A model generated the notes under the pieces. It was not told the origin of the DNA. It saw nothing but the letters and a program-made list of their open reading frames with translations, and searched no databases. Below, piece after piece: positions 18,555 to 29,003 of a stretch of DNA of 64,000 bases. Source of the stretch: Flavobacteriales bacterium ALC-1 (GTDB lineage Bacteria; Bacteroidota; Bacteroidia; Flavobacteriales; Flavobacteriaceae); the NCBI GenBank assembly GCA_000171875.1, contig ABHI01000001.1:631001-695000 (forward strand). Reading direction: 5' to 3'. The first letter of the stretch is position 1; every line of letters starts with the position of its first letter. The translations under genes were made by a program, and so were the position numbers.

Positions 18555-21167
18555 TTAGGCTTGTTTTTTCTTTACCAGCATTCGCTTAATCTCATTAAGC
18601 TTCATTAGTGCCTCAACAGGTGTTAAAGTATCTATATCTGTATGCAAAATTTCGTCCTTAATCTCTTCTAATAAAGGGTCATCTAGATTAAAAAAACTCA
18701 ATTGTAAATCATCTTTTAAGCTTTTTACCTTATCTGTTAACTCTTCGCTAGAATGTGATTTCTCAAGTTTAGATAAAATTTTATTAGCTCTTCTAATCAC
18801 TTGCTGTGGCATTCCTGCCATTTTTGCGACATGAATACCAAAACTATGTTCACTACCACCTTCTACCAATTTTCGAACAAAAAGCACATTGTCTTTTAAC
18901 TCTTTAACTGAGACATTGAAATTTTTAATTCTACTGAACGTTTCTGTCATTTCATTAAGCTCATGGTAGTGCGTAGCAAATAATGTCTTAGGTTTTGCAG
19001 GATGCTCATGTAGATATTCACTGATTGCCCAAGCTATAGAAATCCCATCATAAGTGCTTGTACCGCGTCCAATTTCATCTAACAACACTAAACTACGTTG
19101 TGAAATATTATTAAGAATTGAAGCTGTTTCATTCATCTCTACCATAAAGGTAGATTCGCCCATTGATATATTATCACTTGCTCCTACTCTTGTAAAAATC
19201 TTATCCACTAAACCAATTCTAGCATCTCGTGCTGGCACAAAACTTCCGATTTGTGCTAACAATACAATTAAGGCTGTTTGTCTTAATATTGCCGATTTAC
19301 CAGACATATTTGGTCCAGTAATCATAATAATTTGCTGAGTCTCTCTATCTAAAAAGACATCATTAGCAATATAAGGTTCTCCAAGTGGTAGTTGTTTTTC
19401 TATCACAGGATGACGACCATCTTTAATCTCTAAATCAAAACTATCATCAATTTGCGGATAGATATATTTATTTGTTTTCGCTAAACTCGCAAAACCACAC
19501 AAGCAATCTAATTGTCCAATGAGCTGTGCATTTTGTTGCACTTGAATAATAAATTGATGCATCCACGTCACCAATTCAACAAACAATTGCTGCTCAATGG
19601 CTAAAATGCGTTCTTCAGCACCTAGAATTTTGGCTTCGTATTCTTTAAGTTCTTCAGTAATGTAACGCTCTGCATTCACTAAGGTTTGCTTTCGCACCCA
19701 CTCTTCAGGCACTTTGTCTTTATGTGAATTCCTAACTTCAATATAATAGCCAAACACATTATTTGAAGCAATTTTTAAGGATGTGATCCCTGTGCGCTCA
19801 CTTTCGCGCTGCAACATATTATCTAGATAGTCTTTCCCAGATTTAGATAAACCTCTTAACTCATCTAACTCTTGCGAAAAGCCTTCAGCAATTGTATTTC
19901 CTTTTAAAATGTTAACTGGCGCTTCTTCATTTAAGGTTTGCTTAATTTTTTCGCGAAGCAAATCACAATTGTTGAGACTTTCACCTAAAACTCTTAGCGC
20001 TTCATTATCACAACTTTCTGCTATTGATTTTATGGGTACAATAGCTTCTAAAGAATTTTTAAGCTGAATCACTTCTCGAGGACTCACCTTTGTCGTTGCT
20101 ATTTTAGAAATTAAGCGTTCTATATCTCCAATATGCTTTATCTGCCCTTGATTCTTTTGAAGCACAGATTCATTATCTAACAAATACTGAACAACCTCAT
20201 GCCTTTGTTTTATTTTATCTGCATGTTTAAGTGGTAAAGCCAACCAACGCTTTAGAGTTCGACCTCCCATTGCAGAAATAGTCTTATCAATTACATTGAT
20301 TAACGTAACCGCATTTGTGTTCGTAGAATTATAAAGTTCTAAATTTCTAATGGTGAATTTATCCATCCATACATAGTCATCAGTTGCAATTCTAGAAATG
20401 GTCGCAATATGTTCTAACTTATTGTGTCGTGTTTCACTTAAGTAATGTAACACCACACCAGATGCAATAACACCTTCGTATAAGTCTTCAATACCAAAAC
20501 CTTTTAGTGTTGTTGTATTAAAATGTTTAATCAAGGTTTCATTAGCGTAATCGGCTTGAAACACCCAATCTTCTAAATAAAATGTATGAAAATCATTACC
20601 GAAAGTTTCTGTAAATTCTTTTCGGCTTTGCTTTGAAATTAAAACTTCACTCGGATTAAAATTTTGAAGTAATTTATCAATATACTCAGCATCACCTTGA
20701 GACGTTAAAAACTCACCTGTAGAAATATCCAAGAATGAGACACCAATATATTTTTTATCGAAATGAACAGCGCACAAAAAATTATTAGATTTTGAATGCA
20801 GAATATCATCATTTAAAGCCACACCAGGCGTTACCAATTCTGTTACACCTCGCTTTACAATGGTCTTAGTTTGCTTTGGATCTTCGAGTTGGTCGCAAAT
20901 AGCCACACGCTCACCTGCTCTTACTAATTTTGGCAAATACGTATTTAACGAATGATGCGGAAAACCTGCGAGTTCTGTTTCACTTTCACTACCTGCTCCT
21001 CGTTTGGTTAAAATAATATCTAAAATCTTAGAGGCTTTTACAGCATCACTACCGAAGGTTTCATAAAAATCACCAACTCGAAACAACAATAAGGCATCAG
21101 GATATTTAACCTTGATCGCATTATACTGCTTCATTAATGGTGTTACTTTTTTTGCCTTTTTAGCCAA
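18555..21167 (-). CDS. mutS: DNA mismatch repair protein MutS
   Basis: The 870-residue protein is full length for MutS1. The N-terminal mismatch-binding domain holds the Phe-x-Glu motif (VGDFYETFG, about residues 31-39). The connector, lever and clamp domains follow. The ATPase near residues 610-770 has Walker A GPNMSGKS, Walker [17 protein letters not shown] and the family's ATHYHEL signature. It recognises mismatches in newly copied DNA and recruits MutL. The ATG at 21167 gives a lysine-rich N-terminus ahead of VTPLMKQY, the usual start of the mismatch domain. It is transcribed away from the SpoU-type gene. I saw no abnormality, so the strain should not be a mutS mutator from this gene. Confidence 0.97.
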   Translation of the reverse strand: MAKKAKKVTPLMKQYNAIKVKYPDALLLFRVGDFYETFGSDAVKASKILDIILTKRGAGSESETELAGFPHHSLNTYLPKLVRAGERVAICDQLEDPKQTKTIVKRGVTELVTPGVALNDDILHSKSNNFLCAVHFDKKYIGVSFLDISTGEFLTSQGDAEYIDKLLQNFNPSEVLISKQSRKEFTETFGNDFHTFYLEDWVFQADYANETLIKHFNTTTLKGFGIEDLYEGVIASGVVLHYLSETRHNKLEHIATISRIATDDYVWMDKFTIRNLELYNSTNTNAVTLINVIDKTISAMGGRTLKRWLALPLKHADKIKQRHEVVQYLLDNESVLQKNQGQIKHIGDIERLISKIATTKVSPREVIQLKNSLEAIVPIKSIAESCDNEALRVLGESLNNCDLLREKIKQTLNEEAPVNILKGNTIAEGFSQELDELRGLSKSGKDYLDNMLQRESERTGITSLKIASNNVFGYYIEVRNSHKDKVPEEWVRKQTLVNAERYITEELKEYEAKILGAEERILAIEQQLFVELVTWMHQFIIQVQQNAQLIGQLDCLCGFASLAKTNKYIYPQIDDSFDLEIKDGRHPVIEKQLPLGEPYIANDVFLDRETQQIIMITGPNMSGKSAILRQTALIVLLAQIGSFVPARDARIGLVDKIFTRVGASDNISMGESTFMVEMNETASILNNISQRSLVLLDEIGRGTSTYDGISIAWAISEYLHEHPAKPKTLFATHYHELNEMTETFSRIKNFNVSVKELKDNVLFVRKLVEGGSEHSFGIHVAKMAGMPQQVIRRANKILSKLEKSHSSEELTDKVKSLKDDLQLSFFNLDDPLLEEIKDEILHTDIDTLTPVEALMKLNEIKRMLVKKKQA

Positions 21168-21276
21168 TGGATTTACTTATTTTTGTTGAAATTGTAAGAA
21201 TGCTAATTTACTTATAATTTGAGGTTTATTGAAACCGAAAACTTATAAGTTATCTACAGTTGTTGATAAATCGGAA

Positions 21277-21337
21277 TGGTGGCTGAGGCTCTCGAAGCCA
21301 CCAAGAATAGATAAATGCGTTTCGAGAGCCTCAACGC
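21277..21337. repeat. REP-like pair of hairpins with complementary loops
   Basis: Hairpin 1 has an 8-bp stem (TGGTGGCT / AGCCACCA) and the 11-nt loop GAGGCTCTCGA (21277-21303). Hairpin 2 has a 5-bp stem (GCGTT / AACGC, 21317-21337) and the loop TCGAGAGCCTC, the exact reverse complement of loop 1. The stems differ but each pairs with itself. The arrangement is that of a repetitive extragenic palindrome pair. It ends 9 bp before the SpoU gene start. Confidence 0.6.
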
Positions 21338-21346
21338 CCATATAAA

Positions 21347-21877
21347 ATGCGAAAACTAAAAAACGAAGAATTAGACCGATTAGAAGTCTCAGAATTTAAA
21401 GACGCTAAAAAATCTCCTATTATTATTATTCTAGATAATATTAGAAGTCTAAATAATATTGGCTCTGTATTTAGAACTAGTGATGCCTTTTTAATCGAGA
21501 AGATTTATCTCTGCGGAATTACAGCTAAACCACCTCATAACGACATCCGTAAAACAGCGCTAGGTAGCACAGAAACTGTGGATTGGGAATATGTAGAAAA
21601 CACATTAGATTTAGTCGAAAAGCTAAAAGTTGAAGGTGTTAAAGTGTGTTCTATCGAACAGGCTGAAAGTGCAACCATGCTAAACAAATTCTTGCCTCAA
21701 CCAAATACTAAATATGCTTTTGTTTTTGGTAATGAAGTAAAAGGTGTTTCTCAAGAAGTCGTTGATATTAGTGACACTGTTATTGAAATCCCTCAATATG
21801 GCACAAAACATTCATTAAATATCTCTGTGAGTGCTGGTGTGGTAATTTGGGATGTGTTTTCTAAACTACAAAATTAA
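21347..21877 (+). CDS. SpoU-family (TrmH-like) rRNA/tRNA methyltransferase
   Basis: The 176-residue protein is a compact SPOUT methyltransferase. It shows the three SpoU motifs: LDNIRSLNNIGSVFRT (residues about 28-43), YAFVFGNEVKGVS near 125-137, and IPQYGTKHSLNISVSAG near 146-162, which form the knotted SAM site. Family members methylate 2'-OH groups of tRNA or rRNA. It lacks the N-terminal L30e-like substrate-binding domain of RlmB, so the target is uncertain (TrmL-like or another). It is followed by a small membrane protein starting 7 bp after its stop, so an operon is likely. Confidence 0.88.
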   Translation: MRKLKNEELDRLEVSEFKDAKKSPIIIILDNIRSLNNIGSVFRTSDAFLIEKIYLCGITAKPPHNDIRKTALGSTETVDWEYVENTLDLVEKLKVEGVKVCSIEQAESATMLNKFLPQPNTKYAFVFGNEVKGVSQEVVDISDTVIEIPQYGTKHSLNISVSAGVVIWDVFSKLQN

Positions 21878-21884
21878 CTGTCAA

Positions 21885-22328
21885 ATGAATAAAAAAGTAT
21901 CTCTAACTATTCTAATCATACTACTTACTGTTATCATTGCATTGTTCGTATCAGCATCTTCTCTCCTAACAAAAGAGTTTTTTAGCATTCCCTTCGGAAA
22001 CATACTTGTCTGGATAGGATTTATTTCACTTCAACTTTTTGTCTATATTATTAACAACGGCTTTAAAAGAAGTAAAAGTATTATAGGTAAAACGATTAAA
22101 TATTTAATGATTGCCTTAATTATCATATCGGTTTTCTGGTTTGGGTTAGCCTATATTCTTTCAGGAAATACGAGCTTTAACTTTAATTCTAATTCGACCG
22201 GTTATGCAGGTAGTCCAAAGGCTTCAATTTTATATTGGAATATTATTTACACACTTGTAATTGCACCTCTAATTCTAATGATTAGCTATAGTCTTTTACG
22301 TTTCTTTGAACGACTGAATCAGCATTAA
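21885..22328 (+). CDS. Small four-TM membrane protein, function unknown
   Basis: From the ATG at 21885 the product is 147 residues; an upstream start at 21852 would overlap the SpoU gene and add no signal-like feature, so I prefer 21885. The protein has four predicted hydrophobic helices (about 4-27, 34-56, 66-92 and 114-137) and little else. I recognise no family. It lies 7 bp after the SpoU gene and 3 bp before the methyltransferase gene, so it is probably co-transcribed with both. Confidence 0.7.
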   Translation: MNKKVSLTILIILLTVIIALFVSASSLLTKEFFSIPFGNILVWIGFISLQLFVYIINNGFKRSKSIIGKTIKYLMIALIIISVFWFGLAYILSGNTSFNFNSNSTGYAGSPKASILYWNIIYTLVIAPLILMISYSLLRFFERLNQH

Positions 22329-22331
22329 TAA

Positions 22332-22991
22332 ATGTCTTCATCAAAATCAAAACGACCATGGCCAACCAAAGCTGTCATGAATCAGATTTATGGCCTGAAA
22401 CTTTGGGGTGGAAAAGATTTTGATTTTTACTCTGGTTATGGTTCTCATGATTCAAAAATCACTAAACCTTATTTAGATACAGTAATTTCTTTTTTAAAAT
22501 CCTATAATAATACTTTAACAGTTTGCGACTTAGGTTGTGGTGATTTTAATATTGGAAGGCATTTAGTTAAACATAGCAAAACATATATTGCTATAGATAT
22601 TGTTGAAGATCTTATAAACAGAAATAAAGAAATATTTCAAGCGCATAACTTAGAGTTTAAATGTCTAGATATTTCAAAAGATGAATTACCGAAAGCTGAT
22701 TGTATCGTTTTAAGACAAGTACTTCAACACTTGTCAAATGAAGAAATTCAACACATCTTAAATAAAATAAGTCAATACAAATATTTAATTCTAACTGAAC
22801 ACATACCAAATGGCAACTTTGAAGCCAATAAAGATAAAATTGCGAGTCAAGGCATTCGTTTAAAACAAAATAGTGGTGTTGATTTGCTAGAAGAACCTTT
22901 TAATCTTAATGTGAAGTCTTCAGAAATTATAAATAAAGTTCTTCTTGATAATGATAAAGGTAGAATCGTGACAGTTATTTACACTTTGTAA
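22332..22991 (+). CDS. Class I SAM-dependent methyltransferase
   Basis: The 219-residue protein has the Rossmann-fold SAM motif VCDLGCGDFNIG (about residues 64-75), an acidic motif IAIDIV at about 87-92 and the later VLRQVLQHLSN segment. The N-terminus (LKLWGGKDFDFYSG) and total length are shared with uncharacterised flavobacterial methyltransferases. The substrate cannot be told from the sequence. It starts 3 bp after the membrane-protein gene and is the last gene of that run; the next gene is on the other strand. Confidence 0.82.
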   Translation: MSSSKSKRPWPTKAVMNQIYGLKLWGGKDFDFYSGYGSHDSKITKPYLDTVISFLKSYNNTLTVCDLGCGDFNIGRHLVKHSKTYIAIDIVEDLINRNKEIFQAHNLEFKCLDISKDELPKADCIVLRQVLQHLSNEEIQHILNKISQYKYLILTEHIPNGNFEANKDKIASQGIRLKQNSGVDLLEEPFNLNVKSSEIINKVLLDNDKGRIVTVIYTL

Positions 22992-23014
22992 ATCACAAAT
23001 TAAAATGACGAAAA

Positions 23015-24142
23015 TTAAGAACTTATTTCTCTCAATAACCACAAATAATCTTCACGATTCTTCACAAAGTCTTTGTCAGAAATATCAATAATCTTAACAT
23101 TTAATTCGGTTTGAGATTTTAAAAACTCTAAATAGCCTGAATTAATCTTTTCCAAATATTCGTCTTCAATTTCGCTTTCATATTTACGACCACGCTTTTT
23201 AATATTGGCTTGTAAACGTTCTGTATTCTGATAGAGATAGACATACAAATCTGGTCTAGCGATATCCTTGTATACCTGATAGAACAATTTCCTATACAAT
23301 CTAAATTCGTCTTCAGGAAGTGTCACCTTAGAGAATACAAGTGATTTGTGTACATCATAATCGCTAACCATAAAATCTTTAAACAAATCTAATTGCGATA
23401 AATCATCAGAAATTTGTTGGTAACGATCTGCTAAAAAGGACATCTCTAGCGTAAATGCATAGCGCTCTGGCTCTTTGTAGAATTTTGGTAAAAACGGATT
23501 GTCTGCAAAACGCTCCAGTATAAGTTTAGCATTAAAATCTTGTGCAATTTTATTAGCTAAACTTGTTTTTCCTGCTCCAATATTCCCTTCAATAGCTATA
23601 AAATTGTAATCGCTAAATCCAAAATTCTTTTTAGGATTCTTTAACCAAATCTTTATGGATTCAATTTCAGATTCATCATTACATTCCTCAAATAAAACTT
23701 CAATAGTTTTTTTAAACATTGGATGCTTAATACCCTTTGCGATATCTAAAAGTGGTTGTAATACAAATTTTCGATTTTGCATTTCAGGATGAGGAACAAC
23801 CAAAGTCTTGCCTTCTAAAATTTCATCATCATAAAGCAGAATATCTAAATCAATCACGCGAGATTCATAACGATCAGTAGTTTTTTCTACTCTTCCTAAT
23901 TCAGATTCAATTGCTTGAAGTGCTTTAAGTATCTTCTTAGGTTTTAAATCTGTTTCAACCTTAATACAAGCGTTAAAAAAATCATCACCTTCAAAACCAA
24001 AAGCAGGTGTTTGATATACTTTAGAAATTTTAGATACACTACCAACTTTTTCGAAAATAGCATCAATAGCAGACTGCAAATATTGCATCTTATTGCCTTT
24101 GTTACTTCCTAATGCTATATAAACGGTTTTGGCTGATATCAT
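23015..24142 (-). CDS. folK: HPPK (FolK) fused to a deoxynucleoside kinase
   Basis: Residues 1-160 are 6-hydroxymethyl-7,8-dihydropterin pyrophosphokinase: IALGSNKGNK at the start, FFNACIKVET, RVIDLDILLYDDE and VPHPEMQNRKFVLQPL, the pterin and ATP site. It makes a folate precursor. Residues from about 178 are a deoxynucleoside kinase with P-loop EGNIGAGKTS and a lid region with Arg (RLQANIKKRGR). That kinase phosphorylates deoxynucleosides for salvage. Such fusions are common in Bacteroidota, so this is not a fusion error. No frameshift. The start is ATG at 24142. Confidence 0.93.
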   Translation of the reverse strand: MISAKTVYIALGSNKGNKMQYLQSAIDAIFEKVGSVSKISKVYQTPAFGFEGDDFFNACIKVETDLKPKKILKALQAIESELGRVEKTTDRYESRVIDLDILLYDDEILEGKTLVVPHPEMQNRKFVLQPLLDIAKGIKHPMFKKTIEVLFEECNDESEIESIKIWLKNPKKNFGFSDYNFIAIEGNIGAGKTSLANKIAQDFNAKLILERFADNPFLPKFYKEPERYAFTLEMSFLADRYQQISDDLSQLDLFKDFMVSDYDVHKSLVFSKVTLPEDEFRLYRKLFYQVYKDIARPDLYVYLYQNTERLQANIKKRGRKYESEIEDEYLEKINSGYLEFLKSQTELNVKIIDISDKDFVKNREDYLWLLREISS

Positions 24143-24213
24143 GGAATTAGCAAAATAACTAAAAGAAATATTAATAGATTATCTTTACAACAACTATTTA
24201 TTAACCATTTTCA

Positions 24214-24918
24214 ATGCCATTAAAAGACAAGCTTTTAGCTCAACGTATTTACCTCTTGTTAGGTGCCCTTTTTATAACGTCGTTGGTAGTTTCGAACTTA
24301 ATTTTTCAAAAGTTCTTTTATTGGCATCCTGTTGATATTGAATTTTTCGGAAGTAAACTCTTTGAAATTTCAGTCGGCATTTTACCTTACCCGATTACGT
24401 TTCTTATTACGGATTTAATTAGTGAAATCTATGGTAAAAAGCGAGCCAATGATATGGTGATTGTAGGTATTTTTGCTTCTTTTTTTTCAATGCTAATTAT
24501 TTACACCGCCAATGCAGTTCCTGCAACTCCTTGGTCACCAGTTCAAGACAGTATGTTCTCAACTGTTTTCGGAAGTACCGCTATTGCTGTATTTGCAAGT
24601 ATGATGGCTTATTTGTTAGCTCAATTTGTCGACATCCAAATCTATCATTTCTGGAAACGCCTTACCAAAGGGAAACATTTATGGTTACGTAACAACTTTT
24701 CTACATTCCTTTCTCAATTTGTAGATACTGCTACAGTACTTTTATTACTCTGTAGTTTTGGTAAAATTGAATGGGATAAATTCTTAGGTTTATTAGCAGC
24801 TGGTTTTTTATTTAAAGTTTTAATTGCTGCGTTAGACACACCTTTCCTCTATCTAGGTGTTTACCTCTTTAGAAAACGTTTCAACTTAAAAGTAAATGAA
24901 GAAATTGAGCTTCTTTAA
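24214..24918 (+). CDS. Queuosine precursor transporter (YhhQ/VUT family)
   Basis: The 234-residue protein has about six TM helices and the family's motif region SEIYGKKRANDMV near residue 70, with NNFSTFLSQFVDTATVLLL later. E. coli YhhQ imports 7-cyano-7-deazaguanine and 7-aminomethyl-7-deazaguanine used for tRNA queuosine. The family assignment is firm; the substrate is by homology only. The next gene, an AsmA protein, starts about 96 bp later. Confidence 0.88.
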   Translation: MPLKDKLLAQRIYLLLGALFITSLVVSNLIFQKFFYWHPVDIEFFGSKLFEISVGILPYPITFLITDLISEIYGKKRANDMVIVGIFASFFSMLIIYTANAVPATPWSPVQDSMFSTVFGSTAIAVFASMMAYLLAQFVDIQIYHFWKRLTKGKHLWLRNNFSTFLSQFVDTATVLLLLCSFGKIEWDKFLGLLAAGFLFKVLIAALDTPFLYLGVYLFRKRFNLKVNEEIELL

Positions 24919-25014
24919 TTGTTCTTAATTCATTAAAATCTTGCTAAAGTTTCTTAAAACCACAACTATTCTACTCAATTTTGCGTATAACATATATAAG
25001 CTATATTAAACATT

Positions 25015-27675
25015 ATGAAGAAAATTTTCAAAATCATAGGCATCGTATTACTCATTTTTATTGCTATACTTATTGCTATTCCTTTTGTTTTGGAGTCCAA
25101 GATAGATGCTATAGTTCAGAATTATGCTGATGAAAACTTAGATGCTGATTTAAGTTTTGATGATATAAGTTTAAGTTTAATTAGTAGCTTCCCTAAAGCC
25201 GAAGTCAACGTCGAAAACCTAAAAATCACCAACAGAGCACCATTTAAAGACGAAACCTTAGCTACTGCTAAATCTATTTCTTTTGAAATGCCACTTGGCG
25301 AATTATTTAAAAGCTCAGAAGAACCTTTAGTTATAAATGAAATAATTGCGGATGAAATGCTTTTAACTTTAGTAACCAATAAAAATGGTACTACTAACTA
25401 TGATATCGTAAAAAAAGACGAAAATACTGATACAGTCTCTGGTTCAAATAAAGAAGCAAGTGGTTTTAGTTTCGATATTGAAAATTACGAGTTAAACAAT
25501 AGTGCATTTACTTATATAGATGAAGGTACAAATACAAAACTCTATGCAACAGAAATAAACCATAATGGGAAGGGTATTTTCTCTGGAGAACAATCTGAAT
25601 TAGACACTAAAACAGAAGCTAGAATTAGCATGTCTATCGACAGCACAGAATATCTAAGTAATAATATTATAAAGTTAGATGCGCTTATCGATTTAGACTT
25701 AGAGGAAGAAAAATACACGTTTAAAGAAAATAAAGGTTTTATCAATGCCTTACCATTAGAGTTTCAAGGTTTTGTACAAATGGTTGAAAAAGGACAACAG
25801 ATTGACATTAGTTTTAAAAATCCTGAATCGTCATTTAAAGATTTCTTAGCCGTGATTCCAAAAGCATATGCTAAGAATATTGAAAACGTAAATACCACTG
25901 GTAATTTTACAGTTAATGGTATCATTAAAGGTTTAGTTTCTGACAAAACTATTCCTAATCTTGATATTAATATGCGTTCTGATAAAGCCTCTTTTAAATA
26001 TCCTGATTTACCTAAAAGCGTTGACAATATCATCATTAACGCCTCTGTAAAAAACACAACAGGAAATGTTGATGACACCTATATCGATTTAAATCAATTA
26101 GATTTTAAAATAGATCAAGATGTTTTTAAATCTGAAGCACATATCAAAAACCTAACAGGCAATATGTTGGTTAATGCCAATTTAGATGGTGTTTTAAATC
26201 TTGCCAATATCACAAAAGCCTATCCTGTTGAATTAGAAAATCAATTAAGCGGAATTTTAAAAGGGAAACTAAACACGGCTTTTGATATGGATGCTATTGA
26301 AAGTAATGCTTATCAACGTATTAAAAACAATGGCAGTGTTTCAATTTCTGACTTTATATTTTCGTCTGAAGATATCGTAAATCCTATTCAGATTAATAAG
26401 GCCGATTTAACCTTAAAACCAGGAATTGTTAGCTTAGATAGTTTTGATGCCCTAACAGGTAAAAGTGATTTTTCTGCTACTGGAACCATCAATAATTTAT
26501 TAGGGTTCTTATTAAGTGATAAAAAATTGCAAGGAAATTTTAAAGTTAACTCTAATACGTTTGCCATTTCGGATTTTATGGTTGAAGATGAAACTACTAC
26601 AGAAACATCTAACAAAACAACTTCGGATGCTGAATCTCTTAAGATTCCAGATTTTTTAGATTGTACAATTACTGCAAATGCAAAAACAGTGATTTATGAT
26701 AATTTGAGTTTGAAAAATGTTAAAGGTCAACTTCTAATTAAAGATCAAAATGCAAATCTTAAAAATATGACCACAGATTTATTTAATGGTCAATTAGGTA
26801 TTTCTGGAAATGTATCTACAAAAGAAGCAAAGCCAATATTCGATATGAAACTTGCTATGCAACAGTTTGATATTTCACAATCTTTTGAAGAATTAGAAAT
26901 GCTAAAATTTTTAGCACCAATTGCTAAAGTATTGCAAGGCAAACTCAATTCTACTATTGATTTAAGAGGGATTTTAGATGAAAATTTTTCACCCGATTTA
27001 AAAACTATTACTGGTAATGCACTTGCAGAAGTATTAACCACTAATGTAAATAAAACAGGAAGTCCTTTATTGTCTGACTTAGGAGAAAAATTAGATTTTA
27101 TAGACTTTAATAAGCTCGACTTAAAAGATATTAAAACCAAACTGAGTTTTGAAGATGGACAGGTTTCTGTAAAACCATTTACTATTAGCTACAAAGATAT
27201 TCCTATTGAAGTTTCTGGTACTCACAGTTTTTCTAATGCCATGAATTATAGCGCTGTATTACAAGTACCAGCAAAATATTTAGGAGGAGATGTAAATCGT
27301 TTAATTGGAAAAATCAATGATCCTGAGGTAGAAAAAATTTCAATTCCAATAACTGCTGATATTGGAGGCACATTTAATAACCCAAAAATTACAACGGATT
27401 TAACTAGTGGAGTTTCAAACTTAACTAAGCAACTGATTGAAATCCAGAAACAGAAACTCATTGGCAAAGGAGCAGACAAAATTAATGACTTACTTGGCGG
27501 ATTGATAGGTGGGAAATCTAATACCACAAAAACCGATTCTACAAAAAAAGATAGTACTAAGACCAACTCTAGCAATAAAATCAAAGAAGGTCTAAAAGAT
27601 GCTCTAGGCGGAATATTTAACAAAAAGAAAAAAACTAAGGATCAAAAAGCAAAAGATTCAACTAAAAACAAGTGA
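25015..27675 (+). CDS. AsmA-family membrane-anchored periplasmic protein
   Basis: The 886-residue protein has one N-terminal TM helix (about 5-27) followed by the AsmA-like start (FDDISLSLISSFPKAEVNVENL) and a long beta-rich periplasmic part, ending in AsmA_2-like segments (QLGISGNVST, FDISQSFEELEML). The last 60 residues are low-complexity Lys/Asp/Ser/Thr repeats (KKDSTKT). AsmA proteins resemble lipid-bridging proteins and affect outer-membrane lipid homeostasis. The gene stands alone between the transporter and rpoD. Function in this organism is unproven. Confidence 0.85.
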   Translation: MKKIFKIIGIVLLIFIAILIAIPFVLESKIDAIVQNYADENLDADLSFDDISLSLISSFPKAEVNVENLKITNRAPFKDETLATAKSISFEMPLGELFKSSEEPLVINEIIADEMLLTLVTNKNGTTNYDIVKKDENTDTVSGSNKEASGFSFDIENYELNNSAFTYIDEGTNTKLYATEINHNGKGIFSGEQSELDTKTEARISMSIDSTEYLSNNIIKLDALIDLDLEEEKYTFKENKGFINALPLEFQGFVQMVEKGQQIDISFKNPESSFKDFLAVIPKAYAKNIENVNTTGNFTVNGIIKGLVSDKTIPNLDINMRSDKASFKYPDLPKSVDNIIINASVKNTTGNVDDTYIDLNQLDFKIDQDVFKSEAHIKNLTGNMLVNANLDGVLNLANITKAYPVELENQLSGILKGKLNTAFDMDAIESNAYQRIKNNGSVSISDFIFSSEDIVNPIQINKADLTLKPGIVSLDSFDALTGKSDFSATGTINNLLGFLLSDKKLQGNFKVNSNTFAISDFMVEDETTTETSNKTTSDAESLKIPDFLDCTITANAKTVIYDNLSLKNVKGQLLIKDQNANLKNMTTDLFNGQLGISGNVSTKEAKPIFDMKLAMQQFDISQSFEELEMLKFLAPIAKVLQGKLNSTIDLRGILDENFSPDLKTITGNALAEVLTTNVNKTGSPLLSDLGEKLDFIDFNKLDLKDIKTKLSFEDGQVSVKPFTISYKDIPIEVSGTHSFSNAMNYSAVLQVPAKYLGGDVNRLIGKINDPEVEKISIPITADIGGTFNNPKITTDLTSGVSNLTKQLIEIQKQKLIGKGADKINDLLGGLIGGKSNTTKTDSTKKDSTKTNSSNKIKEGLKDALGGIFNKKKKTKDQKAKDSTKNK

Positions 27676-27787
27676 TTTTTACGCTAAAACCACACATTTT
27701 TGCCAAATTTTGTTAATTATTGCTTTTTTACTTGCTTTTCTAAATAATTAGATTATAATGTAGGTTCACTAAATTTCTAAAGGATAC

Positions 27788-28651
27788 ATGAGGCAATTAA
27801 AAATCACCAAGCAGGTTACCAACAGAGAAGATAAATCGTTAGATAAGTATCTTCAAGATATCAGTAAAATTCCACTTATTACTGCAGAGGAAGAGGTAGA
27901 ACTTGCACAACTTATTAAAAAAGGTGACCAAGTTGCATTAGATAAATTAACTACTGCCAATTTAAGGTTCGTAGTTTCTGTTGCTAAGCAATATCAAAAT
28001 CAAGGTTTAAAACTACCTGATTTAATTAATGAAGGAAACGCTGGTCTTGTGAAAGCTGCCAAGCGTTTTGATGAAACCAGAGGTTTTAAGTTTATTTCTT
28101 ATGCTGTATGGTGGATTAGACAAGCCATTTTACAAGCATTGGCAGAACAATCTCGTATTGTACGTTTACCATTAAATAAAATTGGTACAATTAATAAAAT
28201 CAATAAAGCATTTTCGCATTTAGAGCAGCTTCACCAAAGACCTCCAAATGCAGAGGAAATTGCTCGCGAATTAGATATCAGCGCTCGTGAAGTAAAACAA
28301 TCTATGAAAAATTCTGGTCGCCATTTATCTATGGATGCACCATTAAAGGATGGAGAAACGTTTAGTCTTTATGATGTTGTTAGTGCAACCGAGTCGCCAA
28401 GACCTGATAAAAACTTAATGAAAGAATCATTAAACCTTGAAGTTGAGCGTGCTCTAGAGACACTTACTCAAAAGGAAAGTGATGTAATTCGTTTAAATTT
28501 CGGAATTGGAGATCAACCGCCTATGACACTAGAAGAAATAGGAGGTATATACGATTTAACTAGAGAGCGTGTAAGACAAATTAGAGAAAAAGGAATTAGA
28601 AGATTACGCCACGCTAGTAAGAGTAAAATCTTAAAAACGTATTTAGGATAA
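27788..28651 (+). CDS. rpoD: RNA polymerase primary sigma factor RpoD/SigA
   Basis: The 287-residue sigma-70 factor starts at ATG 27788 with [12 protein letters not shown] and goes directly to region 1.2 ([15 protein letters not shown]). Region 2 contains [17 protein letters not shown] and [10 protein letters not shown]; region 4 contains [18 protein letters not shown]. It lacks region 1.1, as in Bacteroidota primary sigma factors, and recognises TTTG/TAnnTTTG promoters. The window has several of these, at 18496, 28703, 36408, 40016 and 60511. Confidence 0.96.
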   Translation: MRQLKITKQVTNREDKSLDKYLQDISKIPLITAEEEVELAQLIKKGDQVALDKLTTANLRFVVSVAKQYQNQGLKLPDLINEGNAGLVKAAKRFDETRGFKFISYAVWWIRQAILQALAEQSRIVRLPLNKIGTINKINKAFSHLEQLHQRPPNAEEIARELDISAREVKQSMKNSGRHLSMDAPLKDGETFSLYDVVSATESPRPDKNLMKESLNLEVERALETLTQKESDVIRLNFGIGDQPPMTLEEIGGIYDLTRERVRQIREKGIRRLRHASKSKILKTYLG

Positions 28652-28702
28652 AAATAAATTTCTAAAACGTTAATTTAATTTTTTATTTTCAAATAGTTAG
28701 CA

Positions 28703-28710
28703 TATATTTG
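28703..28710 (+). promoter_or_regulatory. Likely -7 box for rpsU
   Basis: TATATTTG matches the Bacteroidota -7 element TAnnTTTG and lies 43 bp before the rpsU ATG. A -33 TTG is not clear. Confidence 0.5.
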
Positions 28711-28753
28711 CCGACCATTTGCAAGAATTAGATAACAAAAATATATCGATATA

Positions 28754-28948
28754 ATGATTAAAATCGAAATTAAAGAAGGAGAAAATATAGAACGTGCTCT
28801 TAAACGTTACAAGCGTAAACACAGAAATGTGCAGATTATGCAAAACTTAAGAGAATCTCGTTATTTCACTAAACCATCTGTAAAAAGAAGAAGAGAAATT
28901 CAGAAAGCTGAATATATTCAAGGTTTAAGAGACGCTGAAAACGTATAA
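28754..28948 (+). CDS. rpsU: 30S ribosomal protein S21
   Basis: The 64-residue basic protein has the S21 features EGENIERALKRYKRK and the Arg/Lys-rich C-terminus (KRRREIQKAEYIQGL). S21 binds near the 3' end of 16S rRNA and takes part in mRNA base pairing; in Bacteroidota it is one of the proteins around the occluded anti-Shine-Dalgarno site. The gene is single-copy here with its own -7 box and terminator, next to rpoD. Confidence 0.96.
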   Translation: MIKIEIKEGENIERALKRYKRKHRNVQIMQNLRESRYFTKPSVKRRREIQKAEYIQGLRDAENV

Positions 28949-28968
28949 TCTTTCTTATATAAAATTCT

Positions 28969-28996
28969 AAAAGAGCAACAGTGATGTTGCTCTTTT
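28969..28996 (+). terminator. Terminator after rpsU
   Basis: A perfect 12-bp stem (AAAAGAGCAACA / TGTTGCTCTTTT) with a GTGA loop and T-rich tail lies between convergent genes, so it may end transcription from both sides. Confidence 0.9.
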
Positions 28997-29003
28997 TTGT
29001 TCG

